Shown here: positions 48,478 through 60,295 of the stretch, one piece after another
Position numbering within the stretch: position 1 is the stretch's first letter
Layout of the letters: each line of letters opens with the position of its first letter
NCBI GenBank assembly: GCA_017311185.1
Contig: JAESUZ010003505.1
Span: 1,054,001 to 1,118,000 of the forward strand
Source of the DNA: Proteles cristata cristata
Taxonomy: Eukaryota; Chordata; Mammalia; Carnivora; Hyaenidae
DNA: 64,000 nt
Reading direction: 5' to 3'
Notes under the pieces: model-generated
Databases searched by the model: none
The model's input: only the letters and a program-made list of their open reading frames with translations
Told to the model about the DNA's origin: nothing
Position numbers and translations under genes: made by a program

Positions 48478-48676
48478 TTAACTAAAATCTGCTCTGTGAA
48501 AGAAACTAGTAAGAGAATGAAAAGGCAAGTTGTAGATTGGGAGAAAATACTTATGAACTACATATCTAATTTTTTAAAATTGGCTTTCAAAATATTGAAA
48601 AAAGGGAAAAAATGAGAAAAAAACCTCTTAAACATAACGATAATAAAACAACCCAATTTAAAAATGGGCCAAATAT
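48478..48676 (+). mobile_element. LINE-1 ORF2 fragment, sense
   Basis: GTGAAAGAAACTAGTAAGAG, AATGAAAAGGCAAGTTG, GGGAGAAAATACTTATGAAC and CAACCCAATTTAAAAATGGG match the conserved 3' half of L1 ORF2 DNA. The frame has stops and the SINE at 48677 truncates it. Confidence 0.85.
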
Positions 48677-48888
48677 GGGATGCCTGGCTAGTTCTGTCAG
48701 TTAAGCATCTCTTGATTTCATCTCATGTCATGATCTCACTGTTCATGAGATCGAGCCCTGCATTAGGCCCTGTGCTGCCAGCAAGGAGCCTACTTGGGAA
48801 TCTCTCTTTCCCTCTCTCTGTCTGCCCTTCCTGTGTGCACATGCTCTCTCTCCCAAGATAAAGAAATAAACTTAAAAAAAAAAAACTA
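48677..48888 (+). mobile_element. CAN-SINE inserted at the edge of L1
   Basis: GGGATGCCTGGCTAGTTCTG head, body GGCCCTGTGCTGCCAGC, tail AAGATAAAGAAATAAAC plus A12. Rather diverged. Confidence 0.88.
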
Positions 48889-49308
48889 AAAACCCTTTGC
48901 TATTAACTTATATCTAAAAATGTAGCAGGGAGGAACCGTGGGAAAGCTCTGTGTACTTTGCTGGGTTAGTTGGGGTTTTCACTATAGGTTGTCTTGACTC
49001 GGCAGTTTCACAGGGGCCCAGCCCCCAGAGTCAGCACTTTTTTTTTTTTTTTTTTTTTTTTTAAATCCAGGACTGGCCAGATTCCCCAAAGAAGGGTTTT
49101 GCAGAGAATTTTTTGTGTCAGAGTATTCCGAGACAGATGAGTCAAAAAGATTGGAATCGCAACCTCCAGCTATAAATATTTATGTCCAATACATGATCTT
49201 GGTCTTCAGTCATCCTGGTGCCCTCTTTTTCTCGAATTTCTGTGTTTTACCGTTTCGAGAGATTAAACCTGCATTCCTACATGGGGTAGAATGAGAAGTA
49301 ATGGCCTG
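48889..49308. other. Unique sequence with poly(T)
   Basis: A run of 25 T at 49038-49062 without a SINE attached. No gene. Confidence 0.5.
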
Positions 49309-49326
49309 ATTAAAAGAAAGGATCTA

Positions 49327-49493
49327 GGGACGCGTGGGTGTCTCAGTGTCTTAAGCGTCCGACTTCAGCTCAGGTCATGATCTCATGGTTTGTGGGTTCG
49401 AGCCCCGCGTTGGACTCTGTGCTGACAACTCAGAGCCTGGAGCCTGTTCCAGATTCTGTGTCTCCCTCTCTCTCTGCCCCTCCCCTGCTCATA

Positions 49494-49534
<41 letters not shown>

Positions 49535-49580
49535 CTTCCCTCCCTCCCCCCTCTCTCTCAGAAATAAAACAAACAAAAAA
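49327..49580 (+). mobile_element. CAN-SINE with perfect 18-bp target duplication
   Basis: ATTAAAAGAAAGGATCTA is exact at 49309-49326 and 49581-49598. The CT-rich segment has expanded into CT and CCTT repeats at 49496-49560. Head GGGACGCGTGGGTGTCTCAG. Confidence 0.96.
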
Positions 49581-49599
49581 ATTAAAAGAAAGGATCTAA

Positions 49600-49858
49600 A
49601 GGTCTTCTTGCTACTGCTTCTGCTGCTACTGCTGCTGCTTCTCCTCCTCCTCCCCCTCTTCCTTCCCTTTCTTCTCTTCCTCCTTCTTGAGATAGAGAGT
49701 TCAAGGAGGGGAGGGGCAGAGAGAGACGGAGAGAGAGAATCCCATGCAGGCTCCACGCTGTCAGCAGAGAACTCAACACGGGTCTTGAACCATGAACTGT
49801 GAGTTTATGCCCTGAGCTGAAATCAAGAGTTAGACACTTAGCCATACGAAAAAGCCCC
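49600..49858 (-). mobile_element. CAN-SINE with CTG/CTC-rich tail
   Basis: The SINE body lies at 49689-49858 (antisense). To its left, 49600-49688 is a pyrimidine-rich tail region with CTG, CTT and CTC trinucleotides, where a plain T run would be expected. The 154-codon plus-strand frame and the 108-codon minus-strand frame here are low-complexity artefacts (poly-Leu, poly-Ser/Arg). Confidence 0.88.
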
Positions 49859-51924
49859 TAATTGCTTCTTCAACAGCTTTCAAACAGTCTTCCACATACA
49901 GACTCCAAGGGTATTTGGTGCAACCAATGTGTTTGCCTTTTGGTGACTCTGACATAAACTGGGCTACTTCTAAGCTTTCCCAAACCTGACAGAAGCCCAG
50001 CTTTCCAAGTCTGCTGAGACACTTACCAATCATCTCTATTTCAGTAAGTTTGTGAATAAGACAAATAGAAAGTCAGTGTTCTTATTTCAGTTGAAAATGG
50101 ATGTGGTTGATTCTCCATCTTGAATCAGAATTGCATCTGTTTAACCTGTTAGAATATTTAATCCCCAAAGTCCTCCTTAAGGAAGCACTCCCTGCTCTGT
50201 CATCTAGCTTCATCCCTTCCTCCTCCACGTTACAGATATCCTAGTTACTCCTGAATCTTTCCTTCCACTTTCCATATCATTAGGCAACTACTGATTTCTA
50301 TTGTATTTTATCTTTATCCTCAATCCATACGAAAGCCTTGAAATGAAAGCTTCTGTTTTCCATCCTGAGTCTTTGTTTTGCAATTGTTCAGCTCACTGTA
50401 AGCCTTCATTATGCTTATAACTCATGAATGAATGAAGTCTTAAGAAAGTTAGCCAGAAAGCTAAAATAAAAAGGAAAGAAGTTAAGTCATATTTTAGCTC
50501 TTGAGTCCCTAATGAAATCTCCTTTGCTGTCAAGGTGTCACTGCAGGTAGATTAAAAAACAAAACAAAACAAAACAAAAAAAAATGGTGTGAATGAAGGA
50601 ATAAAGAATTTAGGTGCTTATTACCTGTTTATGGTAATAAAAGTAAACATGGGACCAGAGCAATTTCTAAATTGTTTTGTGATACCCTAAGTTTTGTATC
50701 AGCATATGATTTTGATGAATTTTCTTTTTTTCCTGTTCCCCTCTCATCTAAGCATAAAAAAATTCCTGAAAGAATAGTTACAAAATTGCTATGTATTTAT
50801 TTCATAGTTCACTACTCTTCACTAAAGGTAATATTTATTTGTTTTAACTAAAGTTCCAAGGAAAATGTGCAAAACCTCTAACATATCGCTTGGAGGTTAA
50901 GGAATATGTTCACTTCATAACCTTGAATTAATGTACTGTTTTCCGTATTCACTCTATCAGAGCAGAAATCTCCTTTCTCTATCTCCTGAACATCTATGAA
51001 AGGAAACTCCCCCAGGAAAAATATTTTATAAATATCTGACCACTCTAAACTTGATCTTTGATGTTGAAACTTCACAAGGACCTGCTTTTGGTTTAAAAAA
51101 AAAAAAAAGTTTCAAAAAAAAAAAAAAACCCGTTGTCAAGATTCTTAGACTGCTCATTTGATGTATATTAGTTCACCGCTTTTAGGTCTTCATGTAACCA
51201 AAGCACTCCACTTTGGGTATCACTTCTGGGAGGCCTCCTTACCTGCTGAGCAGAGATGAAGAAAAAGTAGTCTAGAATTTTCCTCCTGAGGGCAATATAC
51301 TTTTAACCCATGGTGTGCCAGAAAAATGGAGTCAGGATGCCGTTAGTAGAACATCTCTGTCTGGACTGTGAATTTTGTCGTCACCTGTGGTGATGCAGGT
51401 TGGTGACATGGATTTAAGGAATGTACACTTTGTGCCCTATTGGAACAGAATTCCTGGTTGGGGTGTTCTGGAAACACAGTTATCATGGACTAGCCAACTA
51501 TAATGGCATCAGTTGAGGTAAACTGTATAAAGCATTGCCTCTCCATAAAGTGACATGTCCACTAACTCTGATTCCTCAGAAGGCCGTTCCTGAGAGATAG
51601 CCCAAATCTTGGTTTCATGCTTAAACTACTTTGTTGATTTTGTCTTTCCTTATCCCTGGTGCTGGACATGTACTCAGTGTCTGATTGGATTTTTCAGTGT
51701 AAAAAATGGTGAGGGTGTTTGCTCTCTCCCCAGTGGCCATGTTAACTCTTTTCCTTCTCTGAATTTTGCCTGGTCAAATATCTCAATGTCATGCTCCTTC
51801 CCACACTGTGTTCTTATTTCATTGTTCAAGCTGTCATTTTTTTTTTCCAATAGACTTTTAAAACTTCTGATTGTAATTCAGATGTTCCATAGGGTGAATG
51901 ATAATACCCATGAGCTTGAAAGAA
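49859..51924. other. Unique sequence, no gene seen
   Basis: AAAAC repeats at 50553-50584 and two A runs at 51094-51128. The 121-codon open frame 51609-51974 has no recognisable domain. Confidence 0.5.
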
Positions 51925-52140
51925 CACTCATTCTAATCACAGTATGTGAAGGCACTTTACAAACATGGTCTTAAATCACTTCCAGAAATAAGAACCTCTG
52001 TCTCAAAGGTTGTTTCTCATTTTATAAATAAGAAAAAGATGAGATTCAGCAAAGTTTGGTATCTTTCCCAGGGTCACACAGCTGGAAAATTTTGACACTG
52101 GGATTTGAACCTAAATCCACAGAACTTCCATGCCCTTGTT
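51925..52140 (-). mobile_element. MIR SINE, antisense
   Basis: GAAGGCACTTTACAAACATG, CATTTTATAAATAAGAAAAA, AGGGTCACACAGCTGGAAAA and GGGATTTGAACCTAAATCC match the MIR reverse complement well. Confidence 0.9.
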
Positions 52141-53944
52141 CTTAGATATCTATCAGAGGAAATAAGCCAAAGCATCCATAATTCCATTATCTGAAAATAA
52201 AAAGTGTTTTTATATATTCTGTTATATTTTTTCTTGTCCTTTGTTTATTATAATGAATGTGTGTGTATATATTTAAACATTCAGGAATATATTTGTGTAA
52301 TGGTCTTTGTATTTTATATATAGTAGAATAATTATGTGTATATTTATTTATAACTATTATGAACATAGCTATACATCATTTTGTAGGTTTTGTGAAAACA
52401 GACTACCTTAGTTTTGTGAAAATAATTTTGCGATAATAGAATAATATATATCTTTTAGAAAGATAATAATGTTACCAGTACTGGACAGGTATTTATGTTT
52501 TGTTTTTCCTAATCTTTAATTGTGAAAGAGGTGGTGGTGTGCACATTTTACTGTCAATCCCTGAAGGATCCCCCGTTGCTTTCCTTGGATGCATTCATTC
52601 CCTTACCAGACACCTTTACTGTTCTTGCCAAAATGGCCAGTCTTTCCTCGTGTTAATTTCACTGGCCAGCTTATCTCTCTGGCGAAACTGGCCTGATGTA
52701 GTTTATTGGGTCTGCTCAAACTCCAATCAATCCTCATAAATGTGTATAGAAAAAAAAAGACTAACTTCACAGCGGAAAGGCATTAGAAAGACTACCTCCC
52801 ACCCCCCCACCCCCCCGCCCAAGAAAATAAACACAGGCTTCTCTCTCTGCCTTCTCCTATTTCCTCATCCTCATTTCAGCCAGACAACGGCAGCGGGGGA
52901 GGCCTGGGCTTGTCTTACATGTGAGCATATCATTAATCAGGTTGTCACTAACTGATGTGTAAAATGGACTCTAGCAGTCCAATGATTGGCTGCTTGGCCC
53001 CTGAAATTACTTGTTTCCTGCTGTTTTCTAGAATATCACTTCTTAAGAGCACATTCTCCATGTATGTTCTTATGAACATTTAGATTATGACATTAAAGTC
53101 AGAAATTATTAAGTGCTTGAAAGATTTAAGTCATGTCCAAACTACAGGTGAATATTGTGCTCTCTTTAAGATGCATTCCTTACCCAAGTAGTAGATTTAG
53201 TTATTTCTTAAAATTATCCTTAATAATATCCTTAAATATTGAAACATAAACCTTTGTTTTATTAGCTAAAGCATGTGGGAGGAAAAAAATCTTAACATGT
53301 GCACTTCATTCTTTTTTTTCATTTTTATGACATTTAGGTCATTTATCAAGCTTCAGAAATTTGAGCATGTCCACGCTTTTGTAAACTGCCTGATTGCAGT
53401 TTTTCAAACAGGACTGGGTAATGTTTTCTGTCTCCCAGAGCTCTCTAGGAATCTTCCAGATTCAGGACATTTCTAAGTTCTCTGCATATTACATATAAGT
53501 GCATTTTTTCTCACTTAGAATGTTTGCCTACTTATTAGGACCAGTGAGCATAGATAATATGTGTATCCCAACAAACAAAAGTCATTCACTCCTTCTTGCC
53601 AAAAATAAGTAAGGAAATAAATAAGGTGGTTGATGTATTAATTAACAAGGAAGTTGGTGAGAAAACCTTTCACAGTGTATACATCTATCAAATCACCACT
53701 ATGAACACTTTAAATTTTTTACAAACCTGTTTGTCAATCATTCTTCAGTAAAGCTAGAAGAAAATTCATTCTTTTTTGTTCAAATATTTTTTAAAGGTGA
53801 CAGCATTCCTAGTAGTGGGTTCCCATTGCTCTACTTTATAACGTCATTGATTTGTTAGCATGTGATCCCTGTCAACCTCTTGCCTGATAAAAATGGAACT
53901 GCCGCGTACAAGACTGTTGGGCAAAATGCCATTAATTAATTAAT
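52141..53944. other. Unique sequence, no gene seen
   Basis: A C-rich patch at 52797-52820. No gene. 52210-52460 might be very old L1. Confidence 0.5.
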
Positions 53945-54195
53945 AACAATACCAGTTATGGTTTGCTGATCACTAAATGCTGCTGTAAACACTTTACATA
54001 CTTGTCTTAATCCCTCTAACAACTCTGCGAAGTTGATGTTATGACTTGATTTTATAAATCAGAAAGTGGAGTCAGGGGTTGAAAATGTTAGTCAGTGTTG
54101 TCTGGTTAGTAACAGACACAACTGTGATTTGAACCTTGAACCTGAAGAGTCTGTGGTCTTTCCACAGTTCTCTCCAGACAGTCCTAAATTATTAC
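53945..54195 (-). mobile_element. MIR SINE, antisense
   Basis: TGTAAACACTTTACATACTT, TCTAACAACTCTGCGAAG, GATTTTATAAATCAGAAAG and GTGATTTGAACCTTGAACC follow the MIR reverse complement. Confidence 0.85.
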
Positions 54196-54646
54196 CTGAA
54201 AGTTTGCATGCACTAGTAGCCCGGCGCATGTATCAACAACACATGGTAGATTTTAATTAAAGTTAGTCAAGCTGATGTACAAGTTTCATTCCGTGACTGG
54301 AATCCTTTACTCGTTCCATGTATTTAGTGAGCATCTACTATGAATTGGGCAACATGCTGGTTACTAAAATATAGTGTGTGTAGAACAAAAAGGCATGGTT
54401 TCCAGCCTCATGGGAATATATGCCTGTTGTATAGATGGTATCACTGTTCTTATAGTTTCTATCATCTGGGATTTTATCATCTAAGATTGCATTAATAAAG
54501 GGAACGTTCTGACTCAAAATTGCTGTCACTTCCCCATTTTCCATAGTCTTAGCTTCAGCCTCATGCTTCCATTTACCTTCTATCCTAGCAGTTCTCATTC
54601 CCAGATAAAAATGAAAACTAATTAGAAATATGTTTTTAAATAGTCA

Positions 54647-55110
54647 TGTCAAATGGAAAGAGCCTAAGTGTCCATCAACAGACGAATGGATCAAGAAGAT
54701 GTGGTTTATCTATACACTGGGATACTACATGGCAATGAGAAAGAATGAAATCTGGCCATGTGTAGCAACATGGATGGACCTTGAGGGTGTTATGCTGAGC
54801 GAAATAAGTCAGGCAGAGAAGGACAAATATCATATGTGTGCACGTATAGGAGGATTAGGAGGAACTTAACGGAGGACCAAGGGGGAGAAGAAGGGGGAAA
54901 TGGTGGGGGAAAAGGGGAGAGGCAAACCATGAGAGACTCTTGAATGCTGAGAACAAACTGAGGACTGATGGGATGGGGGGAGGGTGGAGATGGGCATGAA
55001 GGACGGCATTTGTGGGGATGAGCACTGGGTGTTATATGGAAACCAACTTGACAATAAACTATTAAAATAAATAAATAAATAAATAAGTAAATAATAAACA
55101 AACAAATAAA
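54647..55110 (+). mobile_element. Carnivore LINE-1 3' end, 5'-truncated
   Basis: Starts within the last part of ORF2 and runs through the G-rich 3' UTR (GGATGGGGGGAGGGTGG) to GACAATAAACTATTAAAATA and an (AAAT)n tail. In the frame ending at 54869 the protein has WIKKMWF, ATWMDLEG and LSEISQAEKDKY, the conserved end of L1 ORF2p. Flanks TAAATAGTCA and TAAATAGGTCA suggest a target duplication. Only the ORF2 tail remains. Confidence 0.92.
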
Positions 55111-55116
55111 TAAATA
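55057..55116. repeat. (AAAT)n tail of L1
   Basis: AATA/AAAT repeats with AAAC interruptions. Confidence 0.95.
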
Positions 55117-55118
55117 GG

Positions 55119-56165
55119 TCAACCCTGCCCTGCCTTCCCCCCCATTCTTACCTCATATAAGTTAGGACTTAGTTTTTCTGGGCTGAGACCCAGGCTCCAG
55201 TGCTATATACATATAAGGAAATGATTCTCAAGTGCAACAGTGGTTGAGGACCCTATCTAAAAGTCCTTAGTAGGCTCCTGGGTCACTTATGGTTTTCCAT
55301 TATGAATTTATAAAAGTTCTGTGGTTGCAGAAGATATCTTGTTCAGAGTCAAAGCTCTGGATACTGCAGTGGCCCGTTTCTATTGCCTGATTGGTTGGTT
55401 GGTTGGTTGGTTGGTTGGCTGGTTTTCCAATATTTTGGATCATTTTTGCTCTTTTCTGACTTTTCTATGTTCCGCTCTTAGCCCTTCTCACTTGATGTTT
55501 TCTAATTCTTTTAAGAATCCGTCTTTGCTGAGTATGGAATTATGGTTCTGACTTCTGGTGTTGGTCTGTGGTTCTCATGTGGACCGCTCCAAGTACTTGA
55601 TCCTTCCATTGTCCTGGTTGCTGTTCTCAATGCCAGGCCTCAGTGGACTCACATCTCCTGATCCTATAGCTGGGCAGGAACCAGGTCAAAGGGAAAAGGA
55701 TCTGAAGCTCACACACATAATCAGCCCATCTCCCTCAAATTTTTCCAAATTCTTACTGAGACAAAAGGGTGGCTAGTTCTCGTCAGTTTCGTCACAGCCT
55801 TTGTCTTTATTTCTCTTCTGAAACTCTTTTTCTTTAAAACCAAGCCTTGCTGTTTATTTTAATCAAGTTACTTGTATAGTAAGGAGTTAATCTGGTGAAA
55901 CCTCAGAGTGAGAGCAGGGCAGACACTTTGGAGCACCATGCCTTTGGCTTCTGCCCTGCAATCACAAGCAAGTCTTCAACTTGAACATGGACTTCTCCGG
56001 TCACTGAAATCCTTCCTTCAGCTCAAGACTTTTCTCAGTGTCTCTGATCCTGACACTAAATCTAAAATTAAAGGTTTTAGAGACATAGCTGTATACGATT
56101 ATGTAAAAGAACTTATTGAGTTGGGGGTACTATTTTTCATTGTTAGATAACTGACTGAAAATAAG
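55119..56165. other. Unique sequence, no gene seen
   Basis: Frames at 55558-55776 and 55908-56150 (72 and 80 codons) have balanced composition but no recognisable domain. Confidence 0.5.
55391..55424. repeat. (TTGG)7 microsatellite
   Basis: 28 pure bases, then two degenerate units. Confidence 0.97.
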
Positions 56166-56310
56166 GGGGATACCTGGGTGGCTCAGACGGTCAGGTCATG
56201 ATCTCACCATTTGTGGGTTTGAGTTCCACATCGGGCTCTGCTTGGACAGCTCAGAGCCTGGAGCCTGCTTTGGATTCTGTGTCTCCCTCACTCTCTGCCC
56301 CTGCCCTACT

Positions 56311-56352
<42 letters not shown>

Positions 56353-56404
56353 TTCTCTCGCTCTCGCTCTCTCTCCCTCCATCTCTCAAAATAAATAAAC
56401 TTTA
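56166..56404 (+). mobile_element. CAN-SINE with large CT expansion
   Basis: GGGATACCTGGGTGGCTCAG head with about 18 bases missing between the A box and GGTCATGATC. The CT segment spans 56314-56374. Flanks AAAATAAGG on both sides. Confidence 0.94.
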
Positions 56405-56419
56405 AAAAATAAGGAAAGA

Positions 56420-56545
56420 AAACAGGTGGAGATTGAGTGGCTCAGTCAGTGGAACATGCAGTTCTTAATCTTGGGGTCATGAGTTCAAGCCGCATGTTGG
56501 ATGTAGAGATGACTTAAAAAATAAATTAGATACATTAAAAAAATA
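56420..56545 (+). mobile_element. CAN-SINE, older short subtype
   Basis: GAGTGGCTCAGTCAGTGGAA, CTTAATCTTGGGGTCATGAG, GCATGTTGGATGTAGAGATG, then AAAAAATAAA. This is the shorter ancestral CAN-SINE form without the CT-rich segment, only 16 bases from a felid-type copy. Confidence 0.88.
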
Positions 56546-56577
56546 GAGAGTTTGGTAATGATTAAGAGCAATTAAAG

Positions 56578-56790
56578 AAGCAGTGTGGTAGAGTCTAAGG
56601 AAGACTGCAGTCTGGCAGACTTGGCCTTGAATCTGGCCTAAATTCTACCACATCCTAGCTTTCTGATAATAAGCTTAAGGGGTGAGGAGAGTTTCCTATG
56701 TTCACTTGTAAAATAAATCTGATGTTCTCTTGGGCTAATAGTGTGGATTGAAGGTAATATTGGCAAAACAGTTGGCTTATAGTATATGTG
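56578..56790 (+). mobile_element. MIR SINE, sense
   Basis: GCAGTGTGGTAGAGTCTAAG, GGCCTTGAATCTGGCCTAAA and CACTTGTAAAATAAATCTGA follow the MIR consensus. Confidence 0.82.
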
Positions 56791-59069
56791 TTAGGCTCTT
56801 ATGATGCAAAGGAACTAAGGCACACTTGAATTTTTTTCATTTAAGAGGTTGGGAGCAAAGGTTGACCTTCAAGAAACATAAAGATCTTTTATGAATTTAT
56901 AAGGCCCTGTGATCTCCTGGGGGTCACATTCCATATCACCGCAAAGTCATTAAAAGGTCTCACAATTCATAACAAATGAAAACTTTTGCAAAAATTAAGG
57001 GTGTCTCTGTAGTTCTGCTATTGAAATAACTTTGGACATGAGTCGCTAACATACCATTGGTGGTATTTCTTTGCTAATGGGCAAACATTGGGAAAAATCA
57101 TTAAAATGTCAGAAATTCTGATGTATCAGTTGTTTGCAGAGTGAATGAAACTCTTCCAAAGACCAGATTCACCAACTCTTGTGATGTTTCACATACATTT
57201 TGTCAGTTTCATGTTTGTATTTTTTTATTATTATTTTAAAAAATCTCTTTAGGCCTCTATAGTCTTACAAGCCCAAGGTTATGTGTTTGGAGTGCTTCAT
57301 GAGGAGCATGACTCAGCCAGTGTCCATGCCTAATGAGACCCAGACAACTGATGAGGGTATAGCTAGCCTGGCTGGCTGCTCTCCCTGTCAAAGTGCTCTC
57401 TGCCCCTGATTCCGGGGCTCCATATTTGCAGTGACTAGGCTACTCTCTCTCTCCAGTTCCAGTCTATCATGTGATATAATGCTTTTGGTCTCCATCCCTT
57501 AAGTATAAATTTCCTACAATAAAGAATCCACTTGATTCCACTTGTCCAAAACTGAATGTTGCAGTGAACTCACTTTTGCCAAGTCCTACCTGGGCTGCTG
57601 GTCAACTCGATGATTGGCTGCCTTCTGGGCACTGGCACACTTTGAGGGTGAAGAGTGTCTCATAAAAAAAAGTAAAGAGAAGCGAGTGTAAGGAAACCCT
57701 TGGTAAAAACCCATGTCGCTGATACAGAATTGTGTAGCTGGCAGAAAGTGGCAGATAAATGATGATATGGTCACCTAAGATAATGCATTCAGGTAAGAGA
57801 GATAAAAACTATAATTTTAGCATGATAAGTTCTCTCATAAAGCTGTCACTTCTGCTATATAAATTTGTAGTTTCAATATTCAAGGGGTTAATTGTACCAA
57901 GCTATTGTCACCACTTTAGCAAAGGATGTGGGAATTATCGCAGACTCCTTCCTAAAGATCTTAACCCAGCATGACATTGAGTGAAACAACCAGGCAGATA
58001 TTAAAGAGTATCAGAAAAAGTTTATTGAACCACTTCATGCTACATATACATATGAAACCATGATAGCTACCTAAGATTTATGTTACCTTCTAGAAAAATA
58101 TGTAAGATATCTGATAACAGTTAAAAAATTATAATTCTCCTGGTGGAGTGGAAATTAATAAGTCAAAGTCCCAGTCATTGAGGAAATTGCCATTTAGTGA
58201 GCCAACAAAAAGTTTGGACAATTAAATTACTGTAAATTATGATACAGAATATATCAAATGCATACAAAGATTGCTACATTAGCACAGAGGGTGAAGTAAT
58301 TGATTTTGTCCCAGGGACTCAGGAGAAGATAACCAGAAGAATGAATATTTGAGTTGAATATCAGAAAATGAGTTAGAATATTCTGGGTATAAATGTGTTG
58401 TCTTCCAGGTACATAGTGTAGTATCTGCAAGGATGTGATGTCATTAAAAAGCTTGGCAAGTTTATGAAATTGCAAGTTGATTATTATGTGTACATGGGGT
58501 ATGGGAATGGCAATGAGTAATTACTGAATGGAGCCAAGATTGAGAAGGTAAAGTGAATCATTCAGAATAGGTTAGGGTATGCTAGTAACAAACACCCCCA
58601 CATCTCACTAATCTGAAACAGTGAGGATTTACTTCTTACTCCCGCTCCATGGCTATTGTAATTAGCTCAGCGCTCTGTGCCTCGTCTCTCTTTGTCAAGC
58701 ACCCAGGCTCATTGACTGTCCACCATCTGAATGCTACTAGACTCTGATGTGGAAAAAAGAGGCACGGTAACCCATGCACTGGTTATTTAAAGACACTGAG
58801 CAAAAGTGAAATCCATCTTTTACTTTAACCTTAATTTAGCCAAAGCCAGCACATGGGCACAGATTATTTCAAAGGAGCGTGGAACCCCAACTCTTCCATG
58901 TGCCCAAGGAGAACTTAATAAAAAGCAACTGACCACCACGTAAATTTTGCTGAAGCTACTGGCCTAATCAGTCTTACAGGTAACCAGTGGGTCTGTGCAC
59001 ATGATGAATGAGTGGTTAGGATTCCTACCTGGGGAACCATTTGGCCAACAGAATAGAGATCCATGAAAA
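56791..59069. other. Unique sequence, no gene seen
   Basis: 2.3 kb, no gene. The stretch 58560-58760 has a repeat-like look (AACAAACACCCCCACATCTC...TTTACTTCTTACTC) that I cannot assign. Confidence 0.45.
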
Positions 59070-59250
59070 GGTTAATTCTCCAACTCAGCTTTCATCAGAA
59101 TCTTCTGGAGCATTTGTTCAAAACACAAATTGTTGATTCCCACACCTCGACTTCCTTATTCAGCAGGTCTGGGATGGGTCCCGGGGGTTTCCTCTTTCTA
59201 ACTGTGACACGGATACCTCTCATCTTGGGATCGAATTTTGAGAACCACGG
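59070..59250 (+). mobile_element. MER5A (hAT-Charlie non-autonomous DNA transposon)
   Basis: CATCAGAATCTTCTGGAGC, ATTCAGCAGGTCTGGGATGG and a terminal TTTTGAGAACCACGG match MER5A, including its inverted terminal repeat. The other end is degraded. Orientation is from memory of the consensus. Confidence 0.8.
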
Positions 59251-59259
59251 AAACAGTGG

Positions 59260-59960
59260 GCTCAGATCCTGGAGTTATTGCCAGAGTTTGATGGGAAGAC
59301 AATGAGCAGGACAAAAGCAGTGGCCAAGTGGCAGTAGAAGCAGTGCCAGACCAGAGAGATATTTTTGAAGTTTAATTGAACTTGAGGTTTTATGACGTGG
59401 GATTTTGGGAGTGAGAATAAGAGAAGGCTTGAAATGACAACAGCATACCACTTAACCAAGATCGAAGCTATTGGTACAGGGTGGAGTGGGGTCAGGCATG
59501 AGTGAGTAAGGAATGGGAAGCAAGAGGAGTCCAGTTTATGACATTTTAGCTTTCATGGGCCTGAAAGCACGCAACGTTGCTATGTGTAGTTGACTTTTGA
59601 AATGTGGGTCTTGATCTTAGAAGCGTGCTAATCCCTGAAGATCAGGATGGAGACCCAGCAGGGTAGGATAGATGTAAAGCTACTGGATAAAGTGAGTACC
59701 TGCAGAGGATTATTCTGCATGAGAAAGTCAAAGAATCGCGAACAAAATTGTGAAACACCTTAATAATGAGATAAATGAGTATTTTGAAAAGCCAGAGTAA
59801 GACAGTAAAAATGAATAACTGAGGGTTGGAAGGACAGGTGGAGAGTGAAGTGCCAAAAATAAGAAAGGATAGAGATTTAAAGATCAGGATGCAATCAGTG
59901 ATGTCAGATATTTTCGAGAGATCAAACAGGGCAAGGCCTTAACATAGGTCTCCAATAATT
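59260..59960 (-). mobile_element. L2-like LINE, antisense
   Basis: CAGTGGCCAAGTGGCAGTAG, GATCAGGATGGAGACCCAGC, and AGTGATGTCAGATATTTTCG followed by GAGATCAAACAGGGCAAG follow the L2 reverse complement (gtcaaatgctgctgagaggtcaagtagg). Diverged. Confidence 0.5.
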
Positions 59961-60084
59961 AAGTGTGCTTTATTCCTTTTTTCAGACAAGCCGTAACCCA
60001 ACTGTTGGCTTCATTGTAAACACATGTCCTTTGTCTTCATCTTTGATTTAATCACAAAAACCTTCATAGCCACCAGATTTTCCT

Positions 60085-60295
60085 TTTTTAAAAAATGTTT
60101 ATTTATTTTGAGAGAGAGGGAGAAGGCAGGGGAGGGGCAGAGAGAGAGAGAGAGAGGGAGAGAGAGGACTCCAACCAGGCTCTGCACTGTCAGAATGGAG
60201 CCCAATGCAGGGCTTGAACTCAAGAACCATGAGGTCATGACCTGACCTGAAATCAAGAGTCAGACACTTAACCACCTGTGTGACCCAGGCACCCC
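60085..60295 (-). mobile_element. CAN-SINE, antisense
   Basis: TTTATTTATTTTGAGAGAGA start, body, and CCCAGGCACCCC end. Flanks CCACCAGATTTTCCT and TCCCCAGGTTTATCT are a weak target duplication. Confidence 0.92.

Noticed and set aside
48889..49062. T25 run as the tail of an antisense SINE
   Set aside because: No SINE body follows on either side; a plain homopolymer or a lost element.
49338..49802. 154-codon plus-strand frame and 108-codon minus-strand frame
   Set aside because: Composed of SINE and CT/CTC/CTG repeats; Leu-rich and Ser/Arg-rich low complexity.
51609..51974. 121-codon frame
   Set aside because: Starts and ends without context, no domain, and runs almost into a MIR element.
55908..56150. 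80-codon frame with balanced composition
   Set aside because: No family recognised and no supporting signals; kept only as a note in the interval entry.
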